DNA from: Microvirga vignae
GTDB lineage: Bacteria; Pseudomonadota; Alphaproteobacteria; Rhizobiales; Beijerinckiaceae
Length of the DNA stretch: 64,000 nt
Direction: 5' to 3'
NCBI RefSeq assembly: GCF_001017175.1
Contig: NZ_LCYG01000060.1
Span: 1 to 64,000, forward strand
Shown here: positions 31,500-43,221 of the stretch, in pieces
Position numbering within the stretch: the stretch's first letter is position 1
Layout: every line of letters starts with the position of its first letter
The notes under the pieces: model-generated
Seen by the model: only the letters and a program-made list of their open reading frames with translations
Databases searched by the model: none
What the model was told of the DNA's origin: nothing
Position numbers and translations under genes: made by a program

Positions 31500-32512
31500 C
31501 AGGCAACCTCTTTGCTGGGCTCGGAGAGAGGCCAATCCGTTGCGACACGGCGGTCTTGTCCAAGCCAAAGGGAAACGGTCAATTGGTCATCGCCCCTCTT
31601 GGGCGGCGCTATTTCTTTCGTGAGAGTGCAATCAAGACCTGCCTCATCGAGCCAGCCTGCGACCTGCGAAGGCGCGAATCCGAGACGGCGATGAGCCTGC
31701 GCTTCGCGCAGGAACTCCAGCTTATGCGGCGCGAAATCCACCACGAGGATGCGCCCGCCGGGAGCCACAAGACGCGCCGCCTCGCGGATCGCACGCGCGG
31801 GATCGTCGAGATAGTGCAGCACCTGATGGATGATCACGAGATCGAAGGTGTCGCGCGGGAACGGCGGCGCATAAATATCGCCCTGGCGCAGCTCGATGCC
31901 GCGCAGGCCCACCTTTTCGAGATTGGCGCGCGCGACGGAGAGCATCGCATGGCTCGCATCGAGACCGACCGTGCGGCTTGCGCGTGGAGCAAGGAGTTGC
32001 AGCATGCGGCCGGTGCCGGTGCCGAGATCAACGAGGTTGCGAATCGGCTTTTGTCCGAGAGCGTCGAGCACCGCAGCTTCAACCACGGCTTCCGGTGCGT
32101 GGAGCGAGCGCAGACGATCCCATTCGGGAGCAAGACGCGAGAAGTAAGCCTGGGCTGCCTGAGAGCGCTGGGCGCGCACGGCCTCAAGGCGCGTACGGTC
32201 CTCTAACAATTGCGGATCCGAGCGGTCCAGGCTCTCGAGCGTCGGGCGGATGATCTTCAGGGCCGTGCCGCGGTCGGTGAGCCGGAAGAAGGCCCAGGCT
32301 CCTTCCCTGTGCCGCTCCACGAGGCCCGCTTCCACGAGCAGTTTCAGGTGACGGGAAATGCGCGGCTGGGACTGGCCCAGAATGTCGGTGAGGTCGGAAA
32401 CGGAGAGTTCGCCCTCCGCCAGCAGAGCCAGGATGCGCAGGCGCGTCTCTTCGGCGGCTGCCCGCAGGACATCCAGCGTCAAATCCAGAGATGGAGCTTC
32501 CTTGTCGGCCAT
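31499..32512 (-). CDS. ArsR-family regulator fused to a SAM-dependent methyltransferase domain (SahR-like)
   Basis: Residues 15-90 are an ArsR winged helix (RLRILALLAEGELSVSDLTD, then ILGQSQPRISRHLKLLVEAGL). The position where metal sensors carry cysteines (ELCVCD) reads ELSVSD, so metal sensing by that site is unlikely. Residues 115-337 are a class I methyltransferase fold with motif I VDLGTGTGRML at 161-171 and GDIYAPPFP. Fusions of this kind are known near met genes in alphaproteobacteria, and SahR is an ArsR-family regulator that senses S-adenosylhomocysteine. The gene overlaps metF and has a perfect palindrome 24 bases before its ATG, so it likely controls itself, metF and metH. Whether the second domain catalyses or only binds ligand is open. 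The start at 32512 has a weak ribosome site. Confidence 0.88.
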   Translation of the reverse strand: MADKEAPSLDLTLDVLRAAAEETRLRILALLAEGELSVSDLTDILGQSQPRISRHLKLLVEAGLVERHREGAWAFFRLTDRGTALKIIRPTLESLDRSDPQLLEDRTRLEAVRAQRSQAAQAYFSRLAPEWDRLRSLHAPEAVVEAAVLDALGQKPIRNLVDLGTGTGRMLQLLAPRASRTVGLDASHAMLSVARANLEKVGLRGIELRQGDIYAPPFPRDTFDLVIIHQVLHYLDDPARAIREAARLVAPGGRILVVDFAPHKLEFLREAQAHRRLGFAPSQVAGWLDEAGLDCTLTKEIAPPKRGDDQLTVSLWLGQDRRVATDWPLSEPSKEVA

Positions 32513-32536
32513 GAGCCAGAACTCGCTCTTACATAT

Positions 32537-32556
32537 AAAGATATATTTATATCTTT
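32537..32556. promoter_or_regulatory. Palindromic operator before the ArsR-methyltransferase gene
   Basis: AAAGATATATTTATATCTTT is a perfect inverted repeat with 9-base arms and a TT centre, in an AT-rich island inside a GC-rich genome. ArsR proteins bind such imperfect or perfect palindromes as dimers. I did not notice another copy in the window. Confidence 0.75.
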
Positions 32557-32660
32557 TTTGAAGCGAGAGCAAGCAAGAGCTTTAGGCAGCAGTGGAAGCG
32601 GCTCTTTTCTTTGGCTCAGCCGTTTTTTGACAAGAAACCCGATCACTCGCGGACAAGACT

Positions 32661-33542
32661 CTAGACTTTTGACTGCCCGACCTTGGCCTTGTTAGTGGCG
32701 ACCACAAGGAGGAAGACGGCTCCGGCGACCAACCAAGCCGACAAGGCAATCGACTCCCGGTTGAGAACGGCCGCGATGAGGAGCGTCACAAATGTCTGGA
32801 GCAACTGGACTTGGCTGACATGGGCGATGCCGCCAAGCGCCAGCCCGGCATTCCAGGCGAAGAAGCCGAGATACTGGCTCATGAGAGCTACATAGACGAA
32901 ACCGATCCAGCTCCAGGCCGGGACGGCTGAAGGATCCTTCGGCACGGTCCAGAGCGCCACGGGCACCGTCACCGGCAAGGCTACCACCAGCACCCAGGAA
33001 ATGACCTCCCACCCAGCCATCCCTTTGCGCACGAGCTTGCCGGAAATCACATAGCCAATCGCAGAGGAGAGTGCCGCCGCGAGGAGGAACAGATCCCCCT
33101 GCCCCAGCGAGCCGCCGCCCTCATGCAGGGTGAAGCCGATCACAAGACCCGCACCGGCTGAAGCGGAGAGCCAGAATGCCGGGCTTGGACGCTCACCCGC
33201 GATCAGCACGCTGATGGCGGAAGTGGCGAGCGGCAGGATGCCGAGTACGACACCGCCATGGGAAGCCGGCACGGTCTTCATGGCAAGCGCCGTGAAGACC
33301 GGGAAACCTCCAACGAGACAGAGCGCCACGAGCGCCATGGTAAGAGCAAGCCGAGGCGTCGGCCACGGCTTGCGCAAGACGAGCAGCGTCACCAACGCGA
33401 ATAGGCCCGCGAGCGCCGCCCGTCCCGTGGTGACGAAGAGCGGGCTCAAATCCTCGACGGCGATATGGGTGAAGGGCAGCGTGCCGGCGAAAATGCATAC
33501 GCCAACGAAGCCCAGAAGAAGGCCTAACGTTTCGCGAGACAT
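32661..33542 (-). CDS. EamA/DMT family transporter
   Basis: A 293-residue protein with about ten hydrophobic segments arranged as two EamA repeats (first half ending near VLIAGERPSPAFW, second near VLNRESIALSAW). The family exports or imports small metabolites, such as amino acids or nucleotides; the substrate cannot be told from sequence. It starts 12 bases after amn, so it may be cotranscribed with AMP nucleosidase, which would hint at purine or pentose compounds, but that is only an inference. Confidence 0.85.
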   Translation of the reverse strand: MSRETLGLLLGFVGVCIFAGTLPFTHIAVEDLSPLFVTTGRAALAGLFALVTLLVLRKPWPTPRLALTMALVALCLVGGFPVFTALAMKTVPASHGGVVLGILPLATSAISVLIAGERPSPAFWLSASAGAGLVIGFTLHEGGGSLGQGDLFLLAAALSSAIGYVISGKLVRKGMAGWEVISWVLVVALPVTVPVALWTVPKDPSAVPAWSWIGFVYVALMSQYLGFFAWNAGLALGGIAHVSQVQLLQTFVTLLIAAVLNRESIALSAWLVAGAVFLLVVATNKAKVGQSKV

Positions 33543-33554
33543 GGACGGCGCGGC

Positions 33555-35066
33555 TTAACGGAATGGAGGCTCGTCGAAGCTGCGGAGTTTCCGCGAATGC
33601 ACGGAAGCTCGCTGACCACGCAGGATATCGACAGCGGCCAAGCCGATCATGAGATGCTCGCTGACTGCACGCTCATAAAAGGCATTGGCTGCCCCCGGCA
33701 GCTTGATTTCGCCATGCAGCGGCTTGTCGGATACGCAAAGCAGCGTGCCATAGGGCACGCGCAGGCGATAGCCTTGTGCGGCAATCGTGCCGCTTTCCAT
33801 GTCCACCGCGATGGCGCGGGAGAGATTGATCTGCCGCCGCTCGTGGCTCCAACGGAGTTCCCAGTTGCGATCATCGTAAGTCACGACCGTGCCGGTGCGC
33901 AGGCGGCGCTTCAGCTCCTCGCCGCGCTCGCCCGTGACCTGCACGGCGGCCTCCTGCAAGGCGACCTGGATTTCGGCAAGAGCCGGCACCGGAATTTCCG
34001 GCGGCACGGCGCCGTCGAGAATGCGGTCGCGGCGGAGATAGCCGTGAGCAAGTACGTAATCGCCGATCGACTGCGACTGACGGAGTCCGCCGCAATGACC
34101 CACCATAAGCCAGCAATGCGGGCGCAGAACCGCAAGATGATCCGTGATGTTCTTGGCGTTCGAGGGGCCGACGCCGATATTGACGAGAGTGACGCCCTGC
34201 CCGTCCTTACGCATCAGGTGATAGGCCGGCATCTGGAAGCGGTGCCACGGCGACGAGGCTATCAGTTCCTCCACCACCGCAGCATCCAAGCCGCGCTCAA
34301 TCGTGACGCCACCCGGCAGCACGAGTTTGCTGTAGGGCCCATTCTCATGCGCCAGCTCCTTGACGGCCCAGCGAATGAACTGGTCCACATAACGATGATA
34401 GTTGGTGAGCAGGATCCACGGCTGCACCGAGCGCCAATCACTGCCGGTGTAATGCACGAGACGGCGCAGCGAGTAATCAACGCGCGCGGCATCGAAGAGC
34501 GAGAGCGGACGCGGCTCGTTTTCATGGAAGATCCAGGTGCCGTCGGCAATCTCGTCGCCGACCTTGGCGAGGAGCGGCGTCGGAAAATGCTGCGCGAGCT
34601 CGGCGGCCGAATGCGCACCGCGCCCCAGTTCATCGCCGCGCTCGAAGATATAGGGATAGGGAATTTCCTGATCGCTGATGCCGACCTCAAGAGTGGCCCC
34701 ATAATCGCGCACGAGGTAATTCAGCTGCTCCAGCAGGTAGTTCTTGAAGAAAGCCGGTTGCGTGATGGTCGTTGCGTAGACGCCGGGCCCCTGGAACTTC
34801 GCATAGGCGCGCTGCTTCACGGGCGGCAGAGAACTCGCCCGGTAATCGAGCCTCAGCTCGGGATAGCGAAAGCGGGAGCGTTCAAGCGGTGTGGGGGGCG
34901 TACCCGTCGCGAAGAAATGCTCCAGACAATGGCGCTGCGCTTCGACGGCGCTGTCATGGAGCCGGATCAGCCGCTCGACGGCTTCTTCAGGCGTTGCAAC
35001 GGGTTGAAAAGCTGTAGTGTGATCGGCTAGCACGTGAACGTCTCTATCTTTTGTCTCGTGCCTCAA
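33555..35066 (-). CDS. amn: AMP nucleosidase
   Basis: Amn hydrolyses AMP to adenine and ribose 5-phosphate and so regulates adenylate pools. The N-terminal regulatory domain shows RYPELRLDYRASS and the C-terminal nucleoside-phosphorylase-like domain shows GQGVTLVNIGVGPSNAKNI, LMVGHCGGLRQSQSIGDYVL and AIAVDMESGTIAAQGYRLRV. The length of 503 fits the long, hexameric bacterial form. It is followed by the EamA gene at 12 bases, and it diverges from a small secreted-protein gene. Confidence 0.95.
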   Translation of the reverse strand: MRHETKDRDVHVLADHTTAFQPVATPEEAVERLIRLHDSAVEAQRHCLEHFFATGTPPTPLERSRFRYPELRLDYRASSLPPVKQRAYAKFQGPGVYATTITQPAFFKNYLLEQLNYLVRDYGATLEVGISDQEIPYPYIFERGDELGRGAHSAAELAQHFPTPLLAKVGDEIADGTWIFHENEPRPLSLFDAARVDYSLRRLVHYTGSDWRSVQPWILLTNYHRYVDQFIRWAVKELAHENGPYSKLVLPGGVTIERGLDAAVVEELIASSPWHRFQMPAYHLMRKDGQGVTLVNIGVGPSNAKNITDHLAVLRPHCWLMVGHCGGLRQSQSIGDYVLAHGYLRRDRILDGAVPPEIPVPALAEIQVALQEAAVQVTGERGEELKRRLRTGTVVTYDDRNWELRWSHERRQINLSRAIAVDMESGTIAAQGYRLRVPYGTLLCVSDKPLHGEIKLPGAANAFYERAVSEHLMIGLAAVDILRGQRASVHSRKLRSFDEPPFR

Positions 35067-35233
35067 GGGTCATACACGCTTTAGGCGACGAACCCAAGCC
35101 TTGCGGAGCCCGAAACGAATACTAGACGCAAAAAACACCGAAAGGATCCCGCCCGCGCATCGGACGCTGGCCACCCCTTTCCCATCACGGATGCTGGGAT
35201 AACTTAAATCCGGGGGCGAATGGGAGGAATACC

Positions 35234-35476
35234 ATGCGTCGTGCAATTGCTCTTGCCCTGTCTCTCAGCTTCATCACTGCCGGCCCCGCTCTCGCCAATC
35301 GATGCCCAAGGGACATGGCTGCCATCGATAAGGCCGTGCAGACGGCCCAGCTCTCGTCAGCTGACAGGCGGAAGGTCATGAACCTGCGGCAGAGAGGCGA
35401 GGCCGCCCATAAGGCCGGCAATCACGAGGAATCGGAACGGCTTCTCGACGAGGCCAAGAGGATGCTGAAAATCTAG
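35234..35476 (+). CDS. Small secreted protein of unknown function
   Basis: An 80-residue product with a clear signal peptide (MRRAIALALSLSFITAGPALA) and a mature part of about 58 residues that is charged and probably all helical (LSSADRRKVMNLRQRGEAAH, NHEESERLLDEAKRMLKI). A ribosome site GGAGGA sits six bases before the ATG. The only mature cysteine is in NRCPRD. I do not recognise a family with confidence. It lies alone between divergent amn and convergent ettA. Confidence 0.75.
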   Translation: MRRAIALALSLSFITAGPALANRCPRDMAAIDKAVQTAQLSSADRRKVMNLRQRGEAAHKAGNHEESERLLDEAKRMLKI

Positions 35477-35494
35477 GATCCAGTGCCAGAATGG

Positions 35495-35520
35495 GAAAAG
35501 GGCTCCCGCATGGGAGCCCT
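35495..35520 (-). terminator. Terminator between convergent genes
   Basis: A 9-bp stem (35499-35507 with 35512-35520) lies between the small secreted protein and ettA. On the minus strand it is followed by TTTTCCC, so it mainly serves ettA, and it may stop plus-strand transcripts too. Confidence 0.8.
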
Positions 35521-35570
35521 GTTCGCCTTGTAATATCCGTTCAGGCTGCCTGGAACGGAGTGGTGCCTTC

Positions 35571-37223
<1,653 letters not shown>

Positions 37224-37410
37224 GGGTAAAGCCCTGCTGATAAGTCGGTTGAAGGGGGTTGGCCGTCAGTTAGCAGGGGCAGCCTGCCGGGGCAAGGCGG
37301 GGGAGTGACGCTGCCTTACTTCCCTCTCCCCTGCGGGAAGAGTTGAGGGGGCGCACGGTCTGGGCGCTGGGCTCGGCCCATCGAATCTCCGTCCGTCCGA
37401 GTCTTTGCCT

Positions 37411-37453
37411 GTCATGCCCGGCCGGAGCGCAGCGGAGGGAAAGGGCATCCACG
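37411..37453. repeat. Dispersed intergenic repeat copy
   Basis: GTCATGCCCGGCCGGAGCGC and the bases after it resemble 26635-26680, including the AGCGGA core and a final ATCCAC. The unit begins with GTCATGCCCGG, as does the copy at 37926-37957, so the families may be related. Confidence 0.55.
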
Positions 37454-37925
37454 ATCAGGCACAGCGCTATCGATCCTCTTCCCGGTCCTTTCGGACCGCC
37501 AGCGATGACATGGATGCAGGATGTCAAAGAGCAAGCGGGAGCATCCTCGGGGCTTGCGAGCCTTCCGAGGGTGAGGGATCGAGGGGGCGCGAGGAGCGGT
37601 CCGGCTCGATGGCTGAGGTGGGAGAGGAACCCGACGGCTCCTCGCACGGCTTGTTGAGGCGGACAGGCGGGCGCTGGCTCAGCGACCGCCGCAGGCGGAC
37701 CCTGCCCGTCTGAGCAGCCGGCGTGCGACCAGCCGGGAGCCCGCGCCGCAGCCTGGGCCTCCCGTCGCGCAGATCTGCGGCGGATCTGCTCACGGGACCG
37801 ACCCCGCAGTCACGACGCCTCGCGAGCGCGCCCCTCGGCAGGACAGCCTGACCATGGCCCAGCTTAGGAACATTGTCAAGAACAAAGTGGGAACTATCCT
37901 CCGCGATTAGGAGCACCCTCCGCCG

Positions 37926-37957
37926 TCATGCCCGGGCTTGTGCCGGGGATCCACGGC
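37926..37957. repeat. Hairpin repeat, reverse copy of the unit at 78-110
   Basis: The segment reads CATGCCCGGGCTTGTGCCGG and continues into GGATCCACG. Arms 37931-37935 and 37943-37947 pair. Reverse-complemented, it matches the unit near the left edge of the window apart from a few bases. Confidence 0.6.
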
Positions 37958-38110
37958 TTCGAACCACTGCGGTTCCGAAGACTCCGAAGACGTGGATGGC
38001 CGCAACAGGTGCGGCCATGACGGTAATTCCATGACAGGGGAAAACAGCAGGGTGGGATGTCAGGCTATGGCGCTGACCCTTCCCGACAAGCCTCGGGGTG
38101 TCGCTCCTCA

Positions 38111-39454
38111 TCAGAGCCCGAATGGATAAGTCTCCGGCATGCCTTTCCCATGGGCATGGGTGAGCGGCGTGACGGCCCTGGTGTCCTCGAACCAGACGAA
38201 AGCATCGAACTGCTCGGCCATGACGGCTTCGAAATAATGGCTGTAGAGTTCCGTCTCCGGCCGGTAGACCACCCCGATCGCCCGTTCGAGGCGCGGGCGA
38301 GACAGAGCATCCTTCAGTTCGTCGAGGAGGTTTTCCCGCCAATCGGCGAGGAAGCACTTGATGCCTGTATCGCGGAAAATGCGCTCATGGCTGTCGGGCC
38401 GGGCCGGTAGCACCTTCTTCACCTGCATGGGCTCGTCCCAATCGTCGGCGGCGGCCACCGTGCCGCGATCCGTACCGAAGCCGATGAGCACGGCCTCCCC
38501 ACGATAGGCCTTGCGGCAAAGCTCCCCAATGTTGAACTCGCCCTGCCAGCCCATGGCGGTGGCTGCGGCATTGCCGATATGGGAGTTGTGCGCCCAGATC
38601 ACGGCCTTGGCATTGTTCCGGCGTGCGAGCAGGCTCTGGAGCGTGTCGAACATATGCCGGTCGCGCAGGTTCCAGGACTCCGTCGCGCCCTCGTACATGA
38701 TGCGGTAATAGTGCTCAGCCGCGTGGACGATCTTGGCGTTCTGCACCGCGTCGAAGAACTGCTCGCCGCCATGGGACTCCAGATAGTCAATGCGCTTGTC
38801 GAGAATGTCCTGCAGTTGGCGTAGCAGTTTCTCATCACAGGGCTTCTTCTGGCCGGTGATAACCGCGCGACCGTAACGCGCCGGATCCGATTGCCAGGGG
38901 CTCAGGCAGCCATAGCGCCCCCTCGCCTCCTTGGCGGCTTCCGGATCGACCCTGTCCAGATAATCGAGCACCGAGCGGATCGATGAGTTGAGGCTGTAGA
39001 CATCGAGCCCACGGAACTCCGCGCGGTCGTCCTCGGGGCGTTCCTTGTTGTAGTCACGCATCCAGTTGACGAAATCCGCCACCTCTTCGTTGCGCCACAT
39101 CCACGTGGGAAAGCGCTCGAAAGCGACATCGTCCGTATCGGGAACATGCCGATGGCGCACGTAAGCATCGATGCGCGCCGCATCCGGCCAGTCGGCTTCC
39201 ACGGCCACAATGTTGAAGCCATGATGCTCGATGAGCCGCCGCGTGATGGCCGCGCGGGCCCGGTAGAATTCGGAGGTGCCATGGGTCGCCTCGCCGAGCA
39301 GCACGATCTTGGCGTCCGCGAACCGATCGAACATGGCGCCAAAGACGTCCTGATCGCTCAACGGAGGCAGGGGCTCGCCATACTCTCGTACGACGCCGAC
39401 GGCCTCCTTGACCGATGTTTCATTCTCATTTTGCTTCCAGGAAAATCGTGCCAT
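38111..39454 (-). CDS. Erythromycin esterase family protein
   Basis: The 447-residue protein belongs to the erythromycin-esterase-like hydrolases: LLGEATHGTSEFYRARAAIT holds the conserved Glu and His, VEADWPDAARIDAYVRHR and AVIWAHNSHIGNAA are also typical. The family is broad, and only some members open macrolide rings; chromosomal copies in soil alphaproteobacteria have unknown substrates. A ribosome site AAGG is seven bases from the ATG. An EcfG-type promoter 37 bases upstream suggests stress induction, which fits a stress-protective role better than clinical-type resistance. Confidence 0.85.
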   Translation of the reverse strand: MARFSWKQNENETSVKEAVGVVREYGEPLPPLSDQDVFGAMFDRFADAKIVLLGEATHGTSEFYRARAAITRRLIEHHGFNIVAVEADWPDAARIDAYVRHRHVPDTDDVAFERFPTWMWRNEEVADFVNWMRDYNKERPEDDRAEFRGLDVYSLNSSIRSVLDYLDRVDPEAAKEARGRYGCLSPWQSDPARYGRAVITGQKKPCDEKLLRQLQDILDKRIDYLESHGGEQFFDAVQNAKIVHAAEHYYRIMYEGATESWNLRDRHMFDTLQSLLARRNNAKAVIWAHNSHIGNAAATAMGWQGEFNIGELCRKAYRGEAVLIGFGTDRGTVAAADDWDEPMQVKKVLPARPDSHERIFRDTGIKCFLADWRENLLDELKDALSRPRLERAIGVVYRPETELYSHYFEAVMAEQFDAFVWFEDTRAVTPLTHAHGKGMPETYPFGL

Positions 39455-39490
39455 CGTCGCACCTTAAGGAAGGGAGGAGATTTCTCCACT

Positions 39491-39515
39491 AACGACCGCT
39501 CCGGTCTCCTGTTCC
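39491..39515 (-). promoter_or_regulatory. EcfG-type general stress promoter
   Basis: On the minus strand GGAAC (39515-39511) and CGTT (39494-39491) are separated by exactly 16 bases, matching the alphaproteobacterial EcfG consensus GGAAC-N16/17-CGTT. The predicted start is near 39483, about 29 bases before the esterase ATG. Confidence 0.8.
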
Positions 39516-39522
39516 GGCAGGC

Positions 39523-41271
39523 TCAGACGGCAGTTTCCATCATGATGGCAAAGGCTTGCTCAGCGGCGATCACTGTCGCCATCTGCACGGTGTGAGCGAA
39601 GCGGTAAGCCTCGCCGTAGATGGTCTCGTCGGGAAACTCGGTGATCAGCGTGAGCGGCGTGGGATGGCGCTCCTGCGCCGTCAGCAGGCAGGGCACATCG
39701 TTGATCATCTCATAGGGCGCTGCGCCGGAATGAACGGCGCAGAGCTCAAGCTGACGACGCGTGAAATCGGCCAGCCCTGGAACGGCCGACAAGCCTCGCG
39801 TAACCGCTTCGATCAAGGTTCGTGCCGTCACCTCCCAGGACGGGTGATAGCGCAGGATGAGGAGGAAGCCTTTCGGAAGCGCCCATCGTTCGAAGCCGCG
39901 CGGCAGATAGCCCGTGAAGGGCCGCGTCCATTCATGGGCCGGGTAGCCGTGAAGATTGATGTGGAGCTGGGCGCCCGACAACTCCAGCGCCCTTCGCCGC
40001 GCACCGATCTCATAGACCGGCTCTTCCGGTCCATGTTCCAGATCGTTCCCGAGAGAGGTGTAACGCGCTGCATGGTGCATGTGACGCGGGTTGTTCTCGC
40101 AGAGCCGCCCATGCAGGGCGTATCCATCCGGGTTCTCGACCGGGATGAAGGCGATGTTGGACCCTGGATTAGCGAGGAGCCGCCGCACCGCCCTGAAGGC
40201 GCCGACGGGACCGGAGGTCTCGTTGGCATGCTGCCCGCTCGTGATGAGAACGGCGGGACGCGTGCCAGGCCGATAGAGGCCACGCACAGGCCGCCCCTCA
40301 CGTGAGGTCGATCCAAAGACCTCGCCCGGCAAAGCAGCGAGCTCCTGCCCGATTTGGACGAGCCCCGGAGCAGCATCTGCTGTTTCGAGCTCCTGCCTGG
40401 GCCTTGCGTCGTCCTGCGGAGGCATGAAAGCCCGTAAGGCCACGCGCACATGAGGATCGCCCCTGCCTGCTTGGACATCCGGCACGATCTGCCCCGGCAT
40501 CAGACCGCGGTCGTCGAGCGGCCTGCCCGATTGATGGTGAAACCATTCGAGAACGGAGAAATAGAGTTCCTCGTGCAATGCCTCTCGCGTGCTCATCACC
40601 TCATCGCCACGGCCCAACGCTCGCTCAATGCCTGGGATCGTGACATCGATGGCAATCGTTTCCGCATAAGGCTCCTGCAGCGGCCAGTCATGCGTCATCA
40701 GAGTAAACATCACCGCATGAAAGACCTGCTCGATCTCCGTTTCCAACGGCCCATTCCTGCCTGGTGCTCCATCGAGCAACGCCGGTGCTTTGAGCCAGCC
40801 CGTGCATGCGAGGTCTGCTTGCCCCAGATGGTTCGAGCGGAGCCGGTTTGGCGCGAATACCGCATGCTCGATCACACGGCCGTCCCGATATTCGCATCGC
40901 ACCTTGTAGGTGAGGTCCGCATCACCCTTCTCGAACGCGACCTCTACTCCATCCAGCAAAGCCGGCAGCGGATAGGCTTCCGATAGAAAGCGGATGGGAT
41001 CGGCACTCTCATGCACCGGATAGCGAATGGTGACGTGCCCAAGATCGCTGGTGTCGATCTCCTCGAGGAAGGCATGAACGAGAGGCTTGTAGGCGCTGCG
41101 GATGCGCGCCTTGACCCCCGCTTCCAAAAGCCGCTCCTCGGCCCGGCGGCGAGGTTCTTCGTCCTCGAAGAGCCACACCTCGATCGTGTCACCGTGGTAA
41201 TCGCCCTTGCTCCATTCTCGGACGAGGCGGCCGAGCGTGCGTTCGAAGCGCTGGTCGAGGAGAACCGTCAT
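39523..41271 (-). CDS. M14-family zinc carboxypeptidase-like protein
   Basis: The C-terminal half is an M14 metallopeptidase fold: SGQHANETSGPVGAFRAV supplies the HxxE zinc pair, ENPDGYALHG and the later histidine in LHINLHGYPAHEWTRP fit the third ligand. The first roughly 270 residues form an extra domain I do not recognise. No signal peptide is visible, so a cytosolic peptidase or deacylase is likely. The ATG at 41271 follows the ABC gene by 13 bases, giving 582 residues. The operon context (M29 aminopeptidase, peptide-type ABC ATPases) suggests peptide breakdown, but an aminoacylase-type role of the succinylglutamate desuccinylase branch cannot be excluded. Confidence 0.82.
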   Translation of the reverse strand: MTVLLDQRFERTLGRLVREWSKGDYHGDTIEVWLFEDEEPRRRAEERLLEAGVKARIRSAYKPLVHAFLEEIDTSDLGHVTIRYPVHESADPIRFLSEAYPLPALLDGVEVAFEKGDADLTYKVRCEYRDGRVIEHAVFAPNRLRSNHLGQADLACTGWLKAPALLDGAPGRNGPLETEIEQVFHAVMFTLMTHDWPLQEPYAETIAIDVTIPGIERALGRGDEVMSTREALHEELYFSVLEWFHHQSGRPLDDRGLMPGQIVPDVQAGRGDPHVRVALRAFMPPQDDARPRQELETADAAPGLVQIGQELAALPGEVFGSTSREGRPVRGLYRPGTRPAVLITSGQHANETSGPVGAFRAVRRLLANPGSNIAFIPVENPDGYALHGRLCENNPRHMHHAARYTSLGNDLEHGPEEPVYEIGARRRALELSGAQLHINLHGYPAHEWTRPFTGYLPRGFERWALPKGFLLILRYHPSWEVTARTLIEAVTRGLSAVPGLADFTRRQLELCAVHSGAAPYEMINDVPCLLTAQERHPTPLTLITEFPDETIYGEAYRFAHTVQMATVIAAEQAFAIMMETAV

Positions 41272-41284
41272 CCCATCAATCCGC

Positions 41285-43174
<1,890 letters not shown>

Positions 43175-43221
43175 GAAAGAGGCACCGGCCCTGTCGGGCC
43201 GGCGCTGAATTTCGTCTTCTG

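Larger units (their letters stand above)
37224..38110. other. Non-coding stretch with repeats and hairpins
   Basis: No frame here has family similarity, a good ribosome site or coding-like composition; the longest (130 codons on the minus strand, about 37524-37916) is Ser/Pro/Arg-rich and looks like repeat translated by chance. Repeat copies lie at 37411-37453 and 37926-37957. A hairpin with 9-base arms (37589-37597 with 37637-37645) may form a structured RNA. A decayed element is also possible. It separates ettA from the esterase gene. Confidence 0.55.

Noticed and set aside
26747..32660. SAM or SAH riboswitch in the methionine operon
   Set aside because: The 91-base metF-metH gap and the leader of the regulator gene do not show a fold I can recognise; the palindrome explains control better.
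37524..37916. 130-codon minus-strand frame
   Set aside because: Low-complexity Ser/Pro/Arg composition, a non-coding look and repeat context.
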